NCBI GenBank assembly: GCA_945788545.1
Contig: CALZMK010000059.1
Coordinates: forward strand, 1-7,716
Length of the DNA: 7,716 bases
Source of the DNA: an uncultured Prevotella sp.
GTDB lineage: Bacteria > Bacteroidota > Bacteroidia > Bacteroidales > Bacteroidaceae
Direction: 5' to 3'
This document shows positions 1 to 5,838 of this stretch, piece by piece; position 1 is the stretch's first letter, and each line of letters opens with the position of its first letter. The position numbers were made by a program, and so were the translations under genes. Below the pieces are notes generated by a model. That model saw nothing but the letters and a program-made list of their open reading frames with translations. It searched no databases and had not been told where the DNA came from.

Positions 1-81
1 ATCAACAGGACGACTCTCCAAGTATTGAAGCCTAAAGCAAACTTATCAATCTATAAATTGACGGTTCGTATCTTATACCCA

Positions 82-107
82 AATTACAATATATTAATAA
101 TGTAATT
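82..107 (-). repeat. A/T-rich hairpin in rRNA leader
   Basis: AATTACA (82-88) pairs exactly with TGTAATT (101-107). After one mismatch a further three base pairs (90-92 with 97-99) close a four-base loop. It lies in the leader RNA between the boxA-like element and the expected 16S start. It could be part of the structure recognised during rRNA processing; that role is inferred from position only. Confidence 0.45.
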
Positions 108-140
108 CGCTTCTTGTACTACTTCTCTGTTTATGTAAGT

Positions 141-152
141 CTTTCAAAGAAC
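141..152 (-). promoter_or_regulatory. boxA-like antitermination element of the rRNA leader
   Basis: The minus strand reads GTTCTTTGAAAG, which resembles the bacterial boxA element bound by NusB/NusE (S10) in rRNA antitermination and the version commonly seen in Bacteroidetes rRNA leaders. It lies about 50-60 nt downstream of the predicted transcription start, a normal place for leader boxA. No boxB partner is expected in rRNA operons. The call comes from motif and position. Confidence 0.5.
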
Positions 153-164
153 TCTTTCTTTATG

Positions 165-197
165 TTCGAACGATAAAAACATCTGTTTTTGTTCGAA
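165..197 (-). repeat. Promoter-proximal hairpin of the rRNA leader
   Basis: TTCGAAC (165-171) pairs with GTTCGAA (191-197), and AAAAACA (175-181) pairs with TGTTTTT (184-190). This makes 14 base pairs interrupted by a three-base bulge (172-174), with a two-base gap at the tip that would have to open into a larger loop. The arm nearest the promoter starts only a few bases after the predicted start of transcription, so the rRNA precursor would begin with this stem. Possible roles are precursor stability, processing, or a protein-binding palindrome in the DNA; the sequence does not decide between them. Confidence 0.6.
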
Positions 198-205
198 AGC
201 GGATG

Positions 206-237
206 CAAAGGTACGGACTTTTTTTGAACCCACCAAA
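206..237 (-). promoter_or_regulatory. rRNA operon promoter (TTTG-N20-TACCTTTG)
   Basis: On the minus strand TTTG (234-237) is followed after exactly 20 bases by TACCTTTG (206-213). This fits the Bacteroidetes primary-sigma consensus: a -33 TTTG, a 19-21 base spacer and a -7 TAnnTTTG. The initially transcribed CATCCGC is also typical of strong promoters in this group. Transcription should begin around 199-202 and run leftward into the rRNA leader. This is the best promoter match in the window. Confidence 0.8.
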
Positions 238-339
238 TGTTTCATCGAAAAATATGTGTTTTATAACATATTTTAATAATTAAACTTTAATGATGTATAT
301 TTACACCTTATTATATATATATTATGGATAAAAAATAAA
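238..339. other. A/T-rich spacer between the kinase gene and the rRNA promoter
   Basis: This strongly A/T-rich stretch contains no credible gene. It lies directly upstream of the rRNA promoter, where an UP-like element could act, and directly downstream of the histidine kinase stop codon. AAAATATGT (249-257) pairs with ACATATTTT (266-274) around an eight-base loop. On the minus strand this stem ends in a run of T, so it might weakly terminate the kinase transcript, but it has only two G-C pairs. An alternating TA tract lies at about 311-324. Confidence 0.5.
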
Positions 340-2310
340 TTATAGAGGGTGTGTAAAAATAAACCTTGCCCCATCCTTATAAGTTGTGTCAACCCATATT
401 TTTCCTCCTAGTCGCGTTATGAATTGCTGGCACAACTGCAGACCGATACCAGTTCCCTGCTTAAACTGATCGAGTTTCACAAAACGCTCAAACACTCTTT
501 CAGCATCCTTTTCAGGTATTCCACATCCATTGTCGGTAACAGAGAAGTACAAAATCCCCTCGTCAGCCTTCCTTGAAATAGACAATACGATAGCGCCTTG
601 TTCGCTGAACTTTATACTGTTGGTAAATAGATTGACGAGCACCTGCCTAAGTCTTGCTTCGTCTGTCGAAATTATGCACTCGCCAAAGTCACATTTGAAA
701 TCAAAAGAAATCGGTTTGCGACAAGTAACTATCATAGACTCGAGAACAGACTTTCCCAAAGCGACGACATCACAATCAGCCTTTTTTATAGCCATTCGTC
801 CTGTCTCAATTCGCGACAAATCGAGTACATCATTAATAAGATTAAGCAATGCGTCAGAGTTTTGCTTGATAATATCGCTGAAATGCGCTTTTTCCTCTTT
901 AGACAAGGTCATTTGGTCGCTTGTCAACAAACTTGAAAATCCTACAATAGAATTGAGTGGAGTACGAATTTCATGACTCATATTAGCAAGAAAAGCCGAT
1001 TTCATCCTATTCGACTCTTCCGCCTTGTCCTTTGCTATCAATAGTTCCTCGCTCTGGATTTGGAGTTCTTCCTTCATCCTTCTCAATTTGACCATAAAAT
1101 GCAGTGTAATCAACTGTGAAAGAGCCAATATGACAGCAAGAATACCTGCGCCAATAAACCAGTCCTTATATTCGTCAATAAAAGAAAGCGGCTCATTCAA
1201 GAGATTACTTTCGGAAGGCAGGCTATCCCTATTGAGATTAAAACTCTCCATAAGTTGGTAATCAAAATTGGAGCTATTAGAAACATAGACAAATCCTTGA
1301 GGCTCAAATCGCTCAAGATATGCCATACAGATTTCTGCCAAACGCTCACCATCATGTCGAAAATCAGGATAATATCCGCCAATTGCAAGTCCATTCATAC
1401 CGATACCTGAAATAGAAAAGACAGGCAATGTGGGGTTATTTTCGTTCACCTGCATGGAAGAATTTCCAATAGAAAAATTATCGTTACAATCCACCCTCCA
1501 TGTACCTAAAAGTAGAGCCATGTCACTAGGCATTTTTCTGATAATCTGAAGCATACTTGCATATGTTTCAGTACGTCCATCGATGTAATTCATTTTAATG
1601 CCTTTCATCCCAGCCACCTTATCCCTCACCAATGCCTGCATAGTCACACCTCCAAGAGAATTGTCAGTGAGAAGAGAGAACTCAGTTATATTTGGATAGA
1701 GTGTGTGAATGATTTGAAGGTTTTTGTCAATGTCAAAATACGTAAGGAAACCTCCCACGATATTAAAATCATGGAAATCAGATCTTAGATTCTTTGATTC
1801 AGGTTGCCACTTACGAATATCCACCGAGTCATTGGGAAGGGAGATGATATTTGCACTACACGACCCGATAGCAATAGGTATTTTCTTGTATTCTGGTTCA
1901 TCTAAAGAGAGATAAGTAGATACAGCTTCACGTCCAATGAGTACGATAAGAGCAGGAGCATGCCCGTCAGCCATATATTTACCAAGAATTCCCTTCATTT
2001 TTCTTTTATATGAGAATACTTCCTTAATACTTGTACATTCCATGCTCTCTATAATGACCTGTCGTGATGGATCAATCTCATTACAACGCCTCACAAACGG
2101 CTCTAATGCTTCGGCCGTACTTCTTGAATCCGTATTGTATGAGCATATATACAGGATATTGTTGGAGACAGCAAACTTTGCAATTTTACAACTATCACCA
2201 ACAACCTCATTCTTAGTCACTTTATCAACACTATCAGCTAAAGAGTTAGTAGAAAAAACAAATGTGACCAATAAAAGTAATATATAAAATATCTTTTTTA
2301 TCGCATTCAT
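340..2310 (-). CDS. Membrane sensor histidine kinase with periplasmic substrate-binding-like sensor
   Basis: This is a 656-residue transmembrane histidine kinase that should autophosphorylate in response to an extracytoplasmic signal and pass phosphate to a response regulator. Residues 1-25 form a signal peptide with probable cleavage after SLA. Residues ~26-383 form a periplasmic domain resembling ABC-transporter substrate-binding sensors (PF04392-like; moderate certainty). A membrane helix spans ~385-407, followed by a short coiled linker (408-435). The DHp domain has the H-box SHEIRTPLN with phospho-acceptor His446. The ATPase domain has N-box residues N560 and N564, the G1 box DNGCGIP (593-599) and the G2 box GTGIGL (619-624). 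There is no receiver domain and no regulator gene adjacent, so the partner is unknown. The start is firm: an in-frame TAA lies four codons upstream and the signal peptide begins at this Met. It diverges from the phosphatase gene. Confidence 0.9.
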   Translation of the reverse strand: MNAIKKIFYILLLLVTFVFSTNSLADSVDKVTKNEVVGDSCKIAKFAVSNNILYICSYNTDSRSTAEALEPFVRRCNEIDPSRQVIIESMECTSIKEVFSYKRKMKGILGKYMADGHAPALIVLIGREAVSTYLSLDEPEYKKIPIAIGSCSANIISLPNDSVDIRKWQPESKNLRSDFHDFNIVGGFLTYFDIDKNLQIIHTLYPNITEFSLLTDNSLGGVTMQALVRDKVAGMKGIKMNYIDGRTETYASMLQIIRKMPSDMALLLGTWRVDCNDNFSIGNSSMQVNENNPTLPVFSISGIGMNGLAIGGYYPDFRHDGERLAEICMAYLERFEPQGFVYVSNSSNFDYQLMESFNLNRDSLPSESNLLNEPLSFIDEYKDWFIGAGILAVILALSQLITLHFMVKLRRMKEELQIQSEELLIAKDKAEESNRMKSAFLANMSHEIRTPLNSIVGFSSLLTSDQMTLSKEEKAHFSDIIKQNSDALLNLINDVLDLSRIETGRMAIKKADCDVVALGKSVLESMIVTCRKPISFDFKCDFGECIISTDEARLRQVLVNLFTNSIKFSEQGAIVLSISRKADEGILYFSVTDNGCGIPEKDAERVFERFVKLDQFKQGTGIGLQLCQQFITRLGGKIWVDTTYKDGARFIFTHPL

Positions 2311-2314
2311 GATG

Positions 2315-2322
2315 CAAAATTA
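2315..2322 (-). promoter_or_regulatory. -7 promoter element of the histidine kinase gene
   Basis: The minus strand reads TAATTTTG, a match to TAnnTTTG, ending only four bases before the kinase ATG. No good TTTG sits at the -33 spacing. If used, transcription would start at or next to the ATG, giving a leaderless or nearly leaderless mRNA. The TAA of this box is also the in-frame stop that prevents any longer coding start. Confidence 0.5.
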
Positions 2323-2377
2323 CAAAAAAAATATGAAAATCCTAACTTTTTACTTATTTTTTTTAGTTATAAAAGAA

Positions 2378-2393
2378 TATTTTTGTATTTTTG
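2378..2393 (+). promoter_or_regulatory. Tandem -7 promoter elements of the phosphatase gene
   Basis: Two abutting copies of TATTTTTG (2378-2385 and 2386-2393) each match TAnnTTTG. The second is followed by CA, as often seen in this group, and ends seven bases before the ATG at 2401. A TTTA at 2362-2365, 20 bases upstream of the second box, is an imperfect -33 element. Use of the second box would leave a 5' untranslated region of only a few bases; use of the first would leave roughly ten. Confidence 0.55.
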
Positions 2394-2400
2394 CAACCGT

Positions 2401-2943
2401 ATGGACATAATAATGATAAGACACACACACGTAGGAGTGCCCAAAGGCACATGCTACGGATGGTCGGACGTGCCAGTTGCAGACACGTTCGAAGCCGAGG
2501 CTTTGCTGACTCGCAAGAACCTCGATGAAATACTGTCGGATGGAATATCTCCCGACATTGTTTACTCGTCTCCACTGACGCGAGCCATGAAATTAGCGGC
2601 CTTTTGCGGATATGCCAATCCCGTGAAAGACAACCGGTTGAAGGAGATGAACATGGGAGAATGGGAGATGCAGAAGTATGATGAGATAAAGGACGATGCA
2701 CTCCAGATGTGGTATGACGACTATATGCACCTGAGAGCCACAGGAGGCGAAGGATTTCCCGACCTTTACAAGAGAGTGTCGGATTTTCTGGATGAGCTGA
2801 GAGCAAAAGAATACCGCCGTGTGGTGATATTCGCACACGGCGGTGTATTACTTTGCGCAGGCATATATGCCGGTTTATTCCCTGCCGAAGGATGCTTTGA
2901 GCACCTTGTGGAATGTGGAGGGATACAACGATTACGATTGTAA
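2401..2943 (+). CDS. Histidine phosphatase family protein (alpha-ribazole phosphatase / CobC-like)
   Basis: This 180-residue cytoplasmic phosphatase belongs to the phosphoglycerate-mutase-like histidine phosphatase superfamily. The catalytic R7-H8-T9 follows an initial beta strand, the substrate-binding SSPLTRA has Arg61, the acidic residue lies in KEMNMGEWE (81-89), and the second catalytic histidine is His146 in HGG. The N-terminal GTCYGWSDVP resembles CobC proteins, which dephosphorylate alpha-ribazole 5'-phosphate in cobalamin nucleotide-loop assembly. No cobalamin gene is nearby, so the substrate is not settled and I give no symbol. I chose the ATG at 2401; a TTG at 2383 would extend it but lies inside the promoter boxes. 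The gene is monocistronic, divergent from the kinase, and its last 12 bases overlap the end of the convergent oxidoreductase gamma-subunit gene. Confidence 0.85.
   Translation: MDIIMIRHTHVGVPKGTCYGWSDVPVADTFEAEALLTRKNLDEILSDGISPDIVYSSPLTRAMKLAAFCGYANPVKDNRLKEMNMGEWEMQKYDEIKDDALQMWYDDYMHLRATGGEGFPDLYKRVSDFLDELRAKEYRRVVIFAHGGVLLCAGIYAGLFPAEGCFEHLVECGGIQRLRL
2805..2844 (-). terminator. Putative intrinsic terminator of the oxidoreductase operon, inside the opposing gene
   Basis: ACCGCCGTGTG (2813-2823) and CACACGGCGGT (2834-2844) form a perfect 11-bp stem, eight pairs of which are G-C, with a 10-base loop. Read on the minus strand the stem is followed by ATTCTTTTG, a moderately T-rich tail. On the plus strand no T-run follows. 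It starts 87 bases past the gamma-subunit stop, so it could end the leftward operon transcript. The arms also encode Tyr138-Val141 and the catalytic His146-Gly148 of the phosphatase, so coding constraint could explain part of the symmetry. Confidence 0.45.
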
Positions 2944-3477
2944 TTCGATGATTCCCGCCCCCTCCTTAAGAGCCTGCATATTCAATGGTATCAACCCATG
3001 ATGACGTTCAGGAAGAGTCTTGTATAAGGCTTTTTCCACACCATCATGACTTATCACGGGGCATACCTTCAACAATCCACCAAGCACAATCATGTTAAAC
3101 ACCTTGGCGTTCTTGAGTTCAGCAGCCTTGTCCATCGCGTCGATACGATAGATAGATATATCATCCCTCGACGGGGGATTGATGATGCCATAACTGTCGT
3201 AGATAAGAATACCTCCCGATTTGATTTTTGGTAGGAACTTGTCGAGCGACGGTTGGTTGAGCACCACAGCCACATCAAACGAACTAAGGATAGGAGAACT
3301 TATCGGGTCATCGCTAACGATAACCGTCACATTAGCCGTACCTCCACGTTGTTCAGGTCCATAGGCAGGCATCCATGTCACCTCCTTATCTTCCATCAGA
3401 CCGGAATAAGCAAGAATCTTTCCCATTGAGAGAACGCCCTGTCCACCGAATCCTGATATAATAATTTCCTTTTTCAT
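2932..3477 (-). CDS. 2-oxoacid:ferredoxin oxidoreductase, gamma subunit
   Basis: This 181-residue cytoplasmic protein is the gamma subunit of a four-part 2-oxoacid:ferredoxin oxidoreductase (KorC/PorG/VorG type). It opens with the family's Rossmann-like glycine loop GFGGQGV (9-15), followed by MPAYGPEQRGG (36-46), a conserved segment of this family thought to be involved in CoA and subunit contacts. The length is normal for a stand-alone gamma subunit; in many Bacteroidetes 2-oxoglutarate enzymes this domain is instead fused to alpha, which argues that this is a different paralog. It is the last gene of the operon, 25 nt after the beta gene. Its final 12 bases overlap the convergent phosphatase gene. 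The ATG start is preceded by A/T-rich sequence with no evident Shine-Dalgarno. Confidence 0.9.
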   Translation of the reverse strand: MKKEIIISGFGGQGVLSMGKILAYSGLMEDKEVTWMPAYGPEQRGGTANVTVIVSDDPISSPILSSFDVAVVLNQPSLDKFLPKIKSGGILIYDSYGIINPPSRDDISIYRIDAMDKAAELKNAKVFNMIVLGGLLKVCPVISHDGVEKALYKTLPERHHGLIPLNMQALKEGAGIIELQS

Positions 3478-3502
3478 AATAATCTCACTATTATCTGTTT
3501 AT

Positions 3503-4273
3503 TTAATGAATAGTGTCCTTGATATCCCCCTTGGGATAGAACTTGAACATGTGTTCCTTCATCCATTCATTGGCCTGCACAGGCGACAGTTTCCAACCAC
3601 TGTTGCAGGTAGATACGATCTCGACAAGCGAACTGCCCTTCCCTGCCATTGAAGCCTCGAAAGCCTTGCGTATTGCCTTCTTGGCGCTACGTATAGCCGG
3701 AACCGACTCCACACTCTGTCGAGTGACATAACAAGTACCCTCAAGTTGAGCGGCAATCTCGGTTATTTTCAAAGGATATCCATGAAGCTCAGGCACACGT
3801 CCGTATGGACACGTACTTGTTTTCTGACCCATGAGTGTTGTAGGAGCCATCTGACCGCCAGTCATACCATAGATAGCGTTATTGATGAAAATGATGACAA
3901 TATTCTCTCCCCTATTTAGGGCATGGATAGTCTCGCATGTACCGATGCAAGCCAAGTCGCCATCACCCTGATATGTAAAGACGAGACGGTCAGGCCAGAG
4001 TCGCTTGATAGCCGTGGCAACAGCAGGCGCACGTCCATGAGCAGCTTCCTGCCAGTCGATGTCAAGGTATCTATAGGCAAATACGGCGCAACCGACAGGA
4101 CATACACCTACGGTTTTATCCTCCAAGCCCATCTCCTCGATAATTTCCGCAACAAGTTTGTGAACGACACCATGGCTACATCCAGGGCAATAGTGCATAG
4201 GCACATCGTTCATCAGTTCTGGTTTCTTGTACACCAGATTCTCCGGTGCAATTATTTCTTCGTTTCTTGCCAT
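3503..4273 (-). CDS. 2-oxoacid:ferredoxin oxidoreductase, beta subunit (TPP-binding)
   Basis: This 256-residue subunit carries the thiamine pyrophosphate site and the proximal iron-sulfur cluster of the complex. The TPP/Mg motif is GDGD (103-106) followed by NN at 131-132, with the usual ~25-residue interval. C29 and C32 (in CPGCSHG), C62 (in PVGCA) and probably C223 are placed like the four ligands of the [4Fe-4S] cluster next to TPP in pyruvate:ferredoxin oxidoreductases. The enzyme decarboxylates a 2-oxoacid, transfers the acyl group to CoA and passes two electrons to ferredoxin. The gene starts three bases after the alpha-subunit stop, so the two are probably translationally coupled. The length is typical of the short beta family that also covers KorB and VorA/IorB-like proteins; substrate cannot be read from this subunit alone. 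Confidence 0.92.
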   Translation of the reverse strand: MARNEEIIAPENLVYKKPELMNDVPMHYCPGCSHGVVHKLVAEIIEEMGLEDKTVGVCPVGCAVFAYRYLDIDWQEAAHGRAPAVATAIKRLWPDRLVFTYQGDGDLACIGTCETIHALNRGENIVIIFINNAIYGMTGGQMAPTTLMGQKTSTCPYGRVPELHGYPLKITEIAAQLEGTCYVTRQSVESVPAIRSAKKAIRKAFEASMAGKGSSLVEIVSTCNSGWKLSPVQANEWMKEHMFKFYPKGDIKDTIH

Positions 4274-4276
4274 AAT

Positions 4277-5365
4277 CTACATGAGTTTATTTTTAAGGGC
4301 AACAACAATCTCGTCAGGTTCGGGCACTACGCCCCCAAGTCGTCCGAAGTATTCAACAGGTTCCTTGCCATTGATAGCCAGACGAACATCGTCAACCATC
4401 TGTCCGGCATTGATCTCAGCCACAAGAATACCCTTCTTTCCACGAGCAATCTCGTCGATTTCCTTTTTTGGGAAAGGCCAAAGAGTGATAGGTCGGAACA
4501 ATCCCACCTTTATACCCTCCTGTCGTGCAATCTCGATAGCCTTCTGAGCCAATCGTGCGGCACTTCCGAAAGCCACTATGATATAATCGGCATCCTCGCA
4601 TTGCGAAGTCTCATATCTCACCTCATTGGCCTCAATCTCGGCATATTTCTTCTGCAGGTGGATATTATGCTGCTCCATAGCCTCGGGTTTGAGTTCGAGA
4701 GAAGTCAGGATATTCGGTTTGCGATCCTTTGTGCGTCCGATAGTAGCCCAAGGGCACTGTTGCCTAATCTCTTCCTCAGTGCGACGAGGTTTATATGGCG
4801 GCAGCACCACCTTCTCCATCATCTGTCCGATAACACCATCGCTAAGAATCATGGCCGGATTTCTGTACTTGAATGCCAGTTCGAATGCCAAGTCAACAAA
4901 GTCGGCCATCTCTTGTACAGATGCAGGGGCAAGTACGATGACGTTATAGTCACCATTACCTCCACCTTTGGTAGCCTGCAGATAGTCACTTTGCGAGGGT
5001 TGTATAGTACCCAATCCAGGACCTCCTCTCTGCACATTCACCACTACTCCTGGTATCTCTGATCCAGCCATATAGGATATACATTCCTGCATCAATGCCA
5101 CACCCGGACTTGAAGAAGACGTGAAAGCCTTCTTGCCGGCTCCGGCAGCACCATGCACCATATTGATGGCAGCCACCTCGCTCTCAGCCTGCACCACCAC
5201 CATACCCGTAGTCTCCCATGGTTTGTCGAGCGCAAGCGTCTCAATAATCTCACTCTGCGGAGTGATGGGATAACCAAAGAATCCGTCAACACCGCATCTG
5301 ATGGCAGCACGGGCTATAGCCTCGTTGCCCTTCATCAATGTTACTTCCTGTGTTTCGTTCTTCAT
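4277..5365 (-). CDS. vorB: 2-oxoacid:ferredoxin oxidoreductase, alpha subunit (VorB-like, branched-chain 2-oxoacids likely)
   Basis: This 362-residue subunit provides the pyrimidine-binding half of the TPP site. Recognisable segments are GYPITPQSEI (31-40), the glutamate-containing QAESEVAAINM (59-69), FTSSSSPG (81-88) and RGGPGLGT (113-120). A C-terminal domain follows (roughly from residue 260), with VAFGSAARLAQ and the FRPITLWPFP turn. The pattern and length fit the family annotated as 3-methyl-2-oxobutanoate (2-ketoisovalerate) dehydrogenase VorB; 2-oxoglutarate (KorA) is the main alternative, so the symbol is provisional. I start at the ATG at 5365. The frame stays open upstream, but that would cover the ferredoxin gene in another frame, and family homology begins here. 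The ferredoxin stop and this ATG are separated by a single base (TGA-C-ATG), suggesting translational coupling. Confidence 0.88.
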   Translation of the reverse strand: MKNETQEVTLMKGNEAIARAAIRCGVDGFFGYPITPQSEIIETLALDKPWETTGMVVVQAESEVAAINMVHGAAGAGKKAFTSSSSPGVALMQECISYMAGSEIPGVVVNVQRGGPGLGTIQPSQSDYLQATKGGGNGDYNVIVLAPASVQEMADFVDLAFELAFKYRNPAMILSDGVIGQMMEKVVLPPYKPRRTEEEIRQQCPWATIGRTKDRKPNILTSLELKPEAMEQHNIHLQKKYAEIEANEVRYETSQCEDADYIIVAFGSAARLAQKAIEIARQEGIKVGLFRPITLWPFPKKEIDEIARGKKGILVAEINAGQMVDDVRLAINGKEPVEYFGRLGGVVPEPDEIVVALKNKLM

Positions 5366-5366
5366 G

Positions 5367-5597
5367 TCAATCCTCCATTTTCTTTCTGTAAACAGTAATA
5401 CATCCGTCAGGACATACGATTGCACAAGAAGCACAACCGATGCAGTTGTCCTGGTTGACAACCTCCACAAACGGATACCCGTTGACGTTAACTTTCTTTG
5501 CCAAAGCGATGACATCCTGAGGGCAGGCATTCACGCAAAGTGCGCATCCCTTACATCTCTCGGTATCAACGACAATGGCACCTCTAATTTTGCTCAT
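5367..5597 (-). CDS. 2-oxoacid:ferredoxin oxidoreductase, delta subunit (2x[4Fe-4S] ferredoxin)
   Basis: This 76-residue ferredoxin-like subunit has two cluster motifs: C15-x2-C18-x2-C21-x3-C25-P and C52-x2-C55-x2-C58-x3-C62-P, with an extra cysteine at 66. It should carry electrons from the TPP/iron-sulfur core formed by alpha and beta to external ferredoxin. The order delta-alpha-beta-gamma is standard for four-subunit 2-oxoacid oxidoreductases. I begin at the ATG at 5597; a TTG at 5621 would add eight residues but lies in A/T-rich sequence and adds nothing conserved. The gene follows the TPR gene by 35 nt and precedes the alpha gene by one nucleotide. Confidence 0.92.
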   Translation of the reverse strand: MSKIRGAIVVDTERCKGCALCVNACPQDVIALAKKVNVNGYPFVEVVNQDNCIGCASCAIVCPDGCITVYRKKMED

Positions 5598-5632
5598 ATC
5601 TTGGTAAATTAAAAACTTCAATCTATTTCATT

Positions 5633-5812
5633 TCAAGGATTATATGCATCCTTATTATAGAAGTTGAGTATGTCCTCAAGCATTGCCTTGGCTTCAACTG
5701 CAGGACTGTCAGGATCCAATTCGATGGCCTTGATATAGCAATTTATGGCCTCTCCGAAATTTCCCCTTTTCCTGCACTCATTGCCCTGCTTGTAATAGTC
5801 ACGACTATCCAT
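5633..5812 (-). CDS. Small TPR protein, conserved companion of the oxidoreductase
   Basis: This 59-residue protein consists of little more than one tetratricopeptide repeat (residues ~4-37; YYKQGNECRKRGNFGEAI then CYIKAIELDPDSP, with the usual G, A, Y and P positions), followed by a helix ending NFYNKDAYNP. I recall similar short TPR proteins directly before this oxidoreductase in Bacteroidales. That suggests a scaffold or assembly role for the complex, but no function is proven. It has no signal peptide or membrane segment. The start is uncertain: the ATG at 5812 begins just before the repeat, 26 nt after folD ends. A GTG at 5842 overlaps the folD stop by four bases (GTGA) and would add ten residues, a plausible coupled start. 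Confidence 0.75.
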   Translation of the reverse strand: MDSRDYYKQGNECRKRGNFGEAINCYIKAIELDPDSPAVEAKAMLEDILNFYNKDAYNP

Positions 5813-5838
5813 ATCCGACACACTTGAGCTTGCTATTG

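Larger units (their letters stand above)
1..202 (-). other. rRNA operon 5' leader (upstream of 16S rRNA)
   Basis: Read on the minus strand, this stretch has no open frame. It begins just after a near-perfect Bacteroidetes promoter and carries a boxA-like GTTCTTTGAAAG followed by short segments (for example AGTAGTACAAG and CCGTCAATTTATAG) that I recognise from Prevotella/Bacteroides leaders upstream of 16S rRNA. Two sizeable hairpins lie in it (165-197 and 82-107). Near the left edge GGAGAGT (minus strand, 12-18) matches the usual start of mature 16S in this group, but the bases after it do not continue with the expected TTTGATCCTGG. I therefore do not call a 16S gene here. The identification rests on recalled leader sequence, not on an alignment; an alternative is the leader of another highly expressed stable RNA. 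Confidence 0.7.

Noticed and set aside
1..18. 5' end of 16S rRNA on the minus strand
   Set aside because: GGAGAGT fits, but the following bases do not match the near-universal TTTGATCCTGGCTC, and the remaining stretch is too short to support an rRNA feature.
249..274. A/T-rich hairpin after the kinase gene as an intrinsic terminator
   Set aside because: The stem has nine pairs but only two are G-C, and the T-run is part of the stem; too weak to call a terminator, so it is only noted in the spacer entry.
3923..5062. Long plus-strand open frame (379 codons) antisense to the oxidoreductase alpha and beta genes
   Set aside because: The opposite strand carries two well-recognised genes. The translation is rich in Ser, His and Leu without any family motif, as expected from an antisense shadow in this base composition.
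5366..5530. Longer N-terminus for the alpha subunit (open frame extends to 5530)
   Set aside because: The extension lies entirely within the ferredoxin gene in another frame and has no family similarity; homology starts at the ATG at 5365.
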